Assembly (NCBI GenBank): GCA_028691625.1
Contig: JAQUYZ010000079.1
Span: forward strand, 1 to 7,001
From: Eubacteriales bacterium
Lineage (GTDB): Bacteria; Bacillota; Clostridia; Peptostreptococcales; Anaerovoracaceae
Length of the DNA stretch: 7,001 nt
Reading direction: 5' to 3'
A program made the position numbers and the translations under genes. Position 1 is the first letter of the stretch; each line of letters starts with the position of its first letter. The notes beneath the pieces were generated by a model. It was not told the DNA's origin and ran no database searches. It saw only the letters and a program-made list of their open reading frames with translations. Positions 5,668 through 7,001 of this stretch are shown in pieces.

Positions 5668-6987
5668 TTATAGCATCTTGTCAACTGAATAAAGTACTTT
5701 GTCTAGGATATCCATCGCTTCATTCAACTCCCTCGTATTAATAATTAATGGAGGAGCAACTAGGATCATATTTTCATGTGTGTAGGTATAGAAACCTTCC
5801 TTGATTAACATGCCTAATATCTTCGGCATGATTCCTTCCGGGTCGCTGTTAAAAGATACGAGCGGTTCCCTGGTCTCTTTGTTCTTAACAAGTTCAATGG
5901 CACTGAACAAACCAATGTATCTAACCTCACCGATACATGCATGATTTTCCTTAAAGGATTCAAGCAATTGGCCCAGAGCGTATCCAACCTCCGCTACATT
6001 CTCAGGGATATGCTCATCCTCATAGACGTCGATCGTTGCACATGCCAGGGCGCAGCCCATCGGGTGTCCACTGTATGTGAGACCGCATATCAACTTATTT
6101 TCGTTATAATATTCAACAATTTTTTTACTGGCAATTACCCCGCCGAGTGGAATGTATCCGCAGGTACAGCCCTTGGCAAAGGTCACCAGGTCCGGTTCTA
6201 CATTAAAGTTTTGATAAGCAAAGCACTTACCGGTTCGATACCATCCGGACATCACTTCGTCACAAACCATAAGTATTTTGTATTGATCGCAAAGTTTGCG
6301 TACACCCTGCAGATATCCTTTGGGCGGAATGAGTATGCCATTTGAACCCACCACAGTTTCCAGCCAGATTGCTGCAATCTGTTCAGGCCCTTCCTGCTTA
6401 ATCTGTTTTTCCAGCAATTCAAGATAGTATGCTGTAACATCGTCCTCATTTCCAAATTTGCATGCCTTTGGAGCTCTATAAGCATAAGGGCCTTCAAATT
6501 TTATAAACCCCGGTGCCCCCGGCTCGTTAGCAAAATGCCTTGGTTCTCCAGTCAGCATGCCTGCACCTGCGGATGCGCCGTGATAACTTCTGTACATTGA
6601 GAAAATCTTCCACTTTCCGGTGTAGGCTTTCGCCATCTTTATTGCATTCTCATTTGCTTCGGCACCTGCATTTGTAAAAAATACCTTTGCCCCTTCAAGC
6701 CCTGATGCTTCCACAATCTTTTTCGCAGCTTCCGATCTTACATCAATTGCAAAACCCGGATTGATAAAGGGTATCTTTGCCGCTTGTTCCTGAATCGCTT
6801 TCACAAGTTTGGGATGAGCGTGTCCCAGATTGCTGTTTACAGACTGTGAAGACATATCGTAATATTTCTTTCCGTCTTCATCCCAGAAATAAATTCCTTC
6901 TGCTTTGGCAATTACAGTTGGATTGATTTTCCCCTGGTTGGACCATGAATGAAGATTGTATTTAAGACTCATTTCTTTGACGTTCAT
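5668..6987 (-). CDS. Class III PLP-dependent aminotransferase (omega-amino acid / taurine--2-oxoglutarate type)
   Basis: This 439-residue cytoplasmic enzyme moves an amino group, usually a terminal one, to an oxo acid. It has the complete class III set: NAGAEANENAIKMAK (106-120) for the PLP phosphate, YHG at 135-137 for ring stacking, Glu210, CDEVMSGWYRTG (242-253) with Asp243 contacting the pyridine nitrogen, the Schiff-base Lys272 in FAKGCTCGYIPLGG, and TYSGHP (304-309). The N-terminal SWSNQGKINP (14-23), GIYFWDEDGKKYYD and YRSYHGASAGA resemble proteins annotated as taurine--2-oxoglutarate transaminase, but this is from memory of the family. Beta-alanine, 3-aminoisobutyrate or 4-aminobutyrate are equally open. 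The ATG lies 7 bases after GGAGGG at the window edge, so the promoter is out of view. It precedes the carboxyltransferase by 95 bases on the same strand and is probably co-transcribed with it. Confidence 0.94.
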   Translation of the reverse strand: MNVKEMSLKYNLHSWSNQGKINPTVIAKAEGIYFWDEDGKKYYDMSSQSVNSNLGHAHPKLVKAIQEQAAKIPFINPGFAIDVRSEAAKKIVEASGLEGAKVFFTNAGAEANENAIKMAKAYTGKWKIFSMYRSYHGASAGAGMLTGEPRHFANEPGAPGFIKFEGPYAYRAPKACKFGNEDDVTAYYLELLEKQIKQEGPEQIAAIWLETVVGSNGILIPPKGYLQGVRKLCDQYKILMVCDEVMSGWYRTGKCFAYQNFNVEPDLVTFAKGCTCGYIPLGGVIASKKIVEYYNENKLICGLTYSGHPMGCALACATIDVYEDEHIPENVAEVGYALGQLLESFKENHACIGEVRYIGLFSAIELVKNKETREPLVSFNSDPEGIMPKILGMLIKEGFYTYTHENMILVAPPLIINTRELNEAMDILDKVLYSVDKML

Positions 6988-6994
6988 TAGATTT

Positions 6995-7000
6995 CCCTCC
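6995..7000 (-). promoter_or_regulatory. Ribosome binding site GGAGGG of the aminotransferase
   Basis: GGAGGG ends 7 bases before the ATG at 6987, which fixes the start. It shows the gene is complete at its 5' end although the window closes one base further on. Confidence 0.8.
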
Positions 7001-7001
7001 G

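Noticed and set aside
5941..6345. Plus-strand open frame of 134 codons opposite the aminotransferase
   Set aside because: It is antisense to well-conserved aminotransferase motifs including Lys272 and Asp243. Its product shows no recognisable pattern.

Overview
All genes in this window lie on the minus strand. In transcription order (right to left) they are: a class III PLP-dependent aminotransferase; a complete biotin-dependent-type acyl-CoA carboxyltransferase; a TRAP transporter binding protein (lipoprotein); a TRAP membrane component read as one DctQ-DctM open frame; and, after a terminator and a 434-base gap, the first 171 codons of a second carboxyltransferase that runs off the left edge. 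The strong AGGAGG-type ribosome binding sites, the lipoprotein form of the binding protein, the intrinsic-terminator-like hairpin and the AT-rich intergenic DNA suggest an anaerobic Firmicute (Clostridia-like). This is an inference from style, not from a marker gene.

Layout: 6987-5668 aminotransferase; 5667-5573 gap with an imperfect hairpin; 5572-4031 carboxyltransferase; 4030-3942 gap with a weak promoter candidate and a short palindrome; 3941-2880 dctP; 2879-2802 gap with a perfect 16-bp inverted repeat; 2801-948 dctQM, GTG start; 947-514 non-coding, with a terminator hairpin near its right end and promoter candidates for the next gene; 513-1 second carboxyltransferase, cut by the window edge. 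No RNA gene, CRISPR array or insertion sequence was seen.

Working model (inference): the TRAP system imports an organic acid or amino acid with a carboxylate group, the aminotransferase converts an amino compound to an oxo acid or semialdehyde, and the carboxyltransferases act on the resulting acyl-CoA (methylmalonyl-CoA/propionyl-CoA type chemistry). No biotin carboxylase, biotin carrier or sodium-pump subunit lies in the window, so the direction of the carboxyl transfer cannot be decided.

The points most worth a second look are: (1) the DctQ-DctM fusion depends on a run of six G; five G would give a separate dctQ whose TGA overlaps the dctM ATG in a classic ATGA; (2) two carboxyltransferase paralogs, about 68% identical over the 171 residues visible, flank the transporter genes; (3) the complete carboxyltransferase has His at the position known to control acyl-CoA choice.
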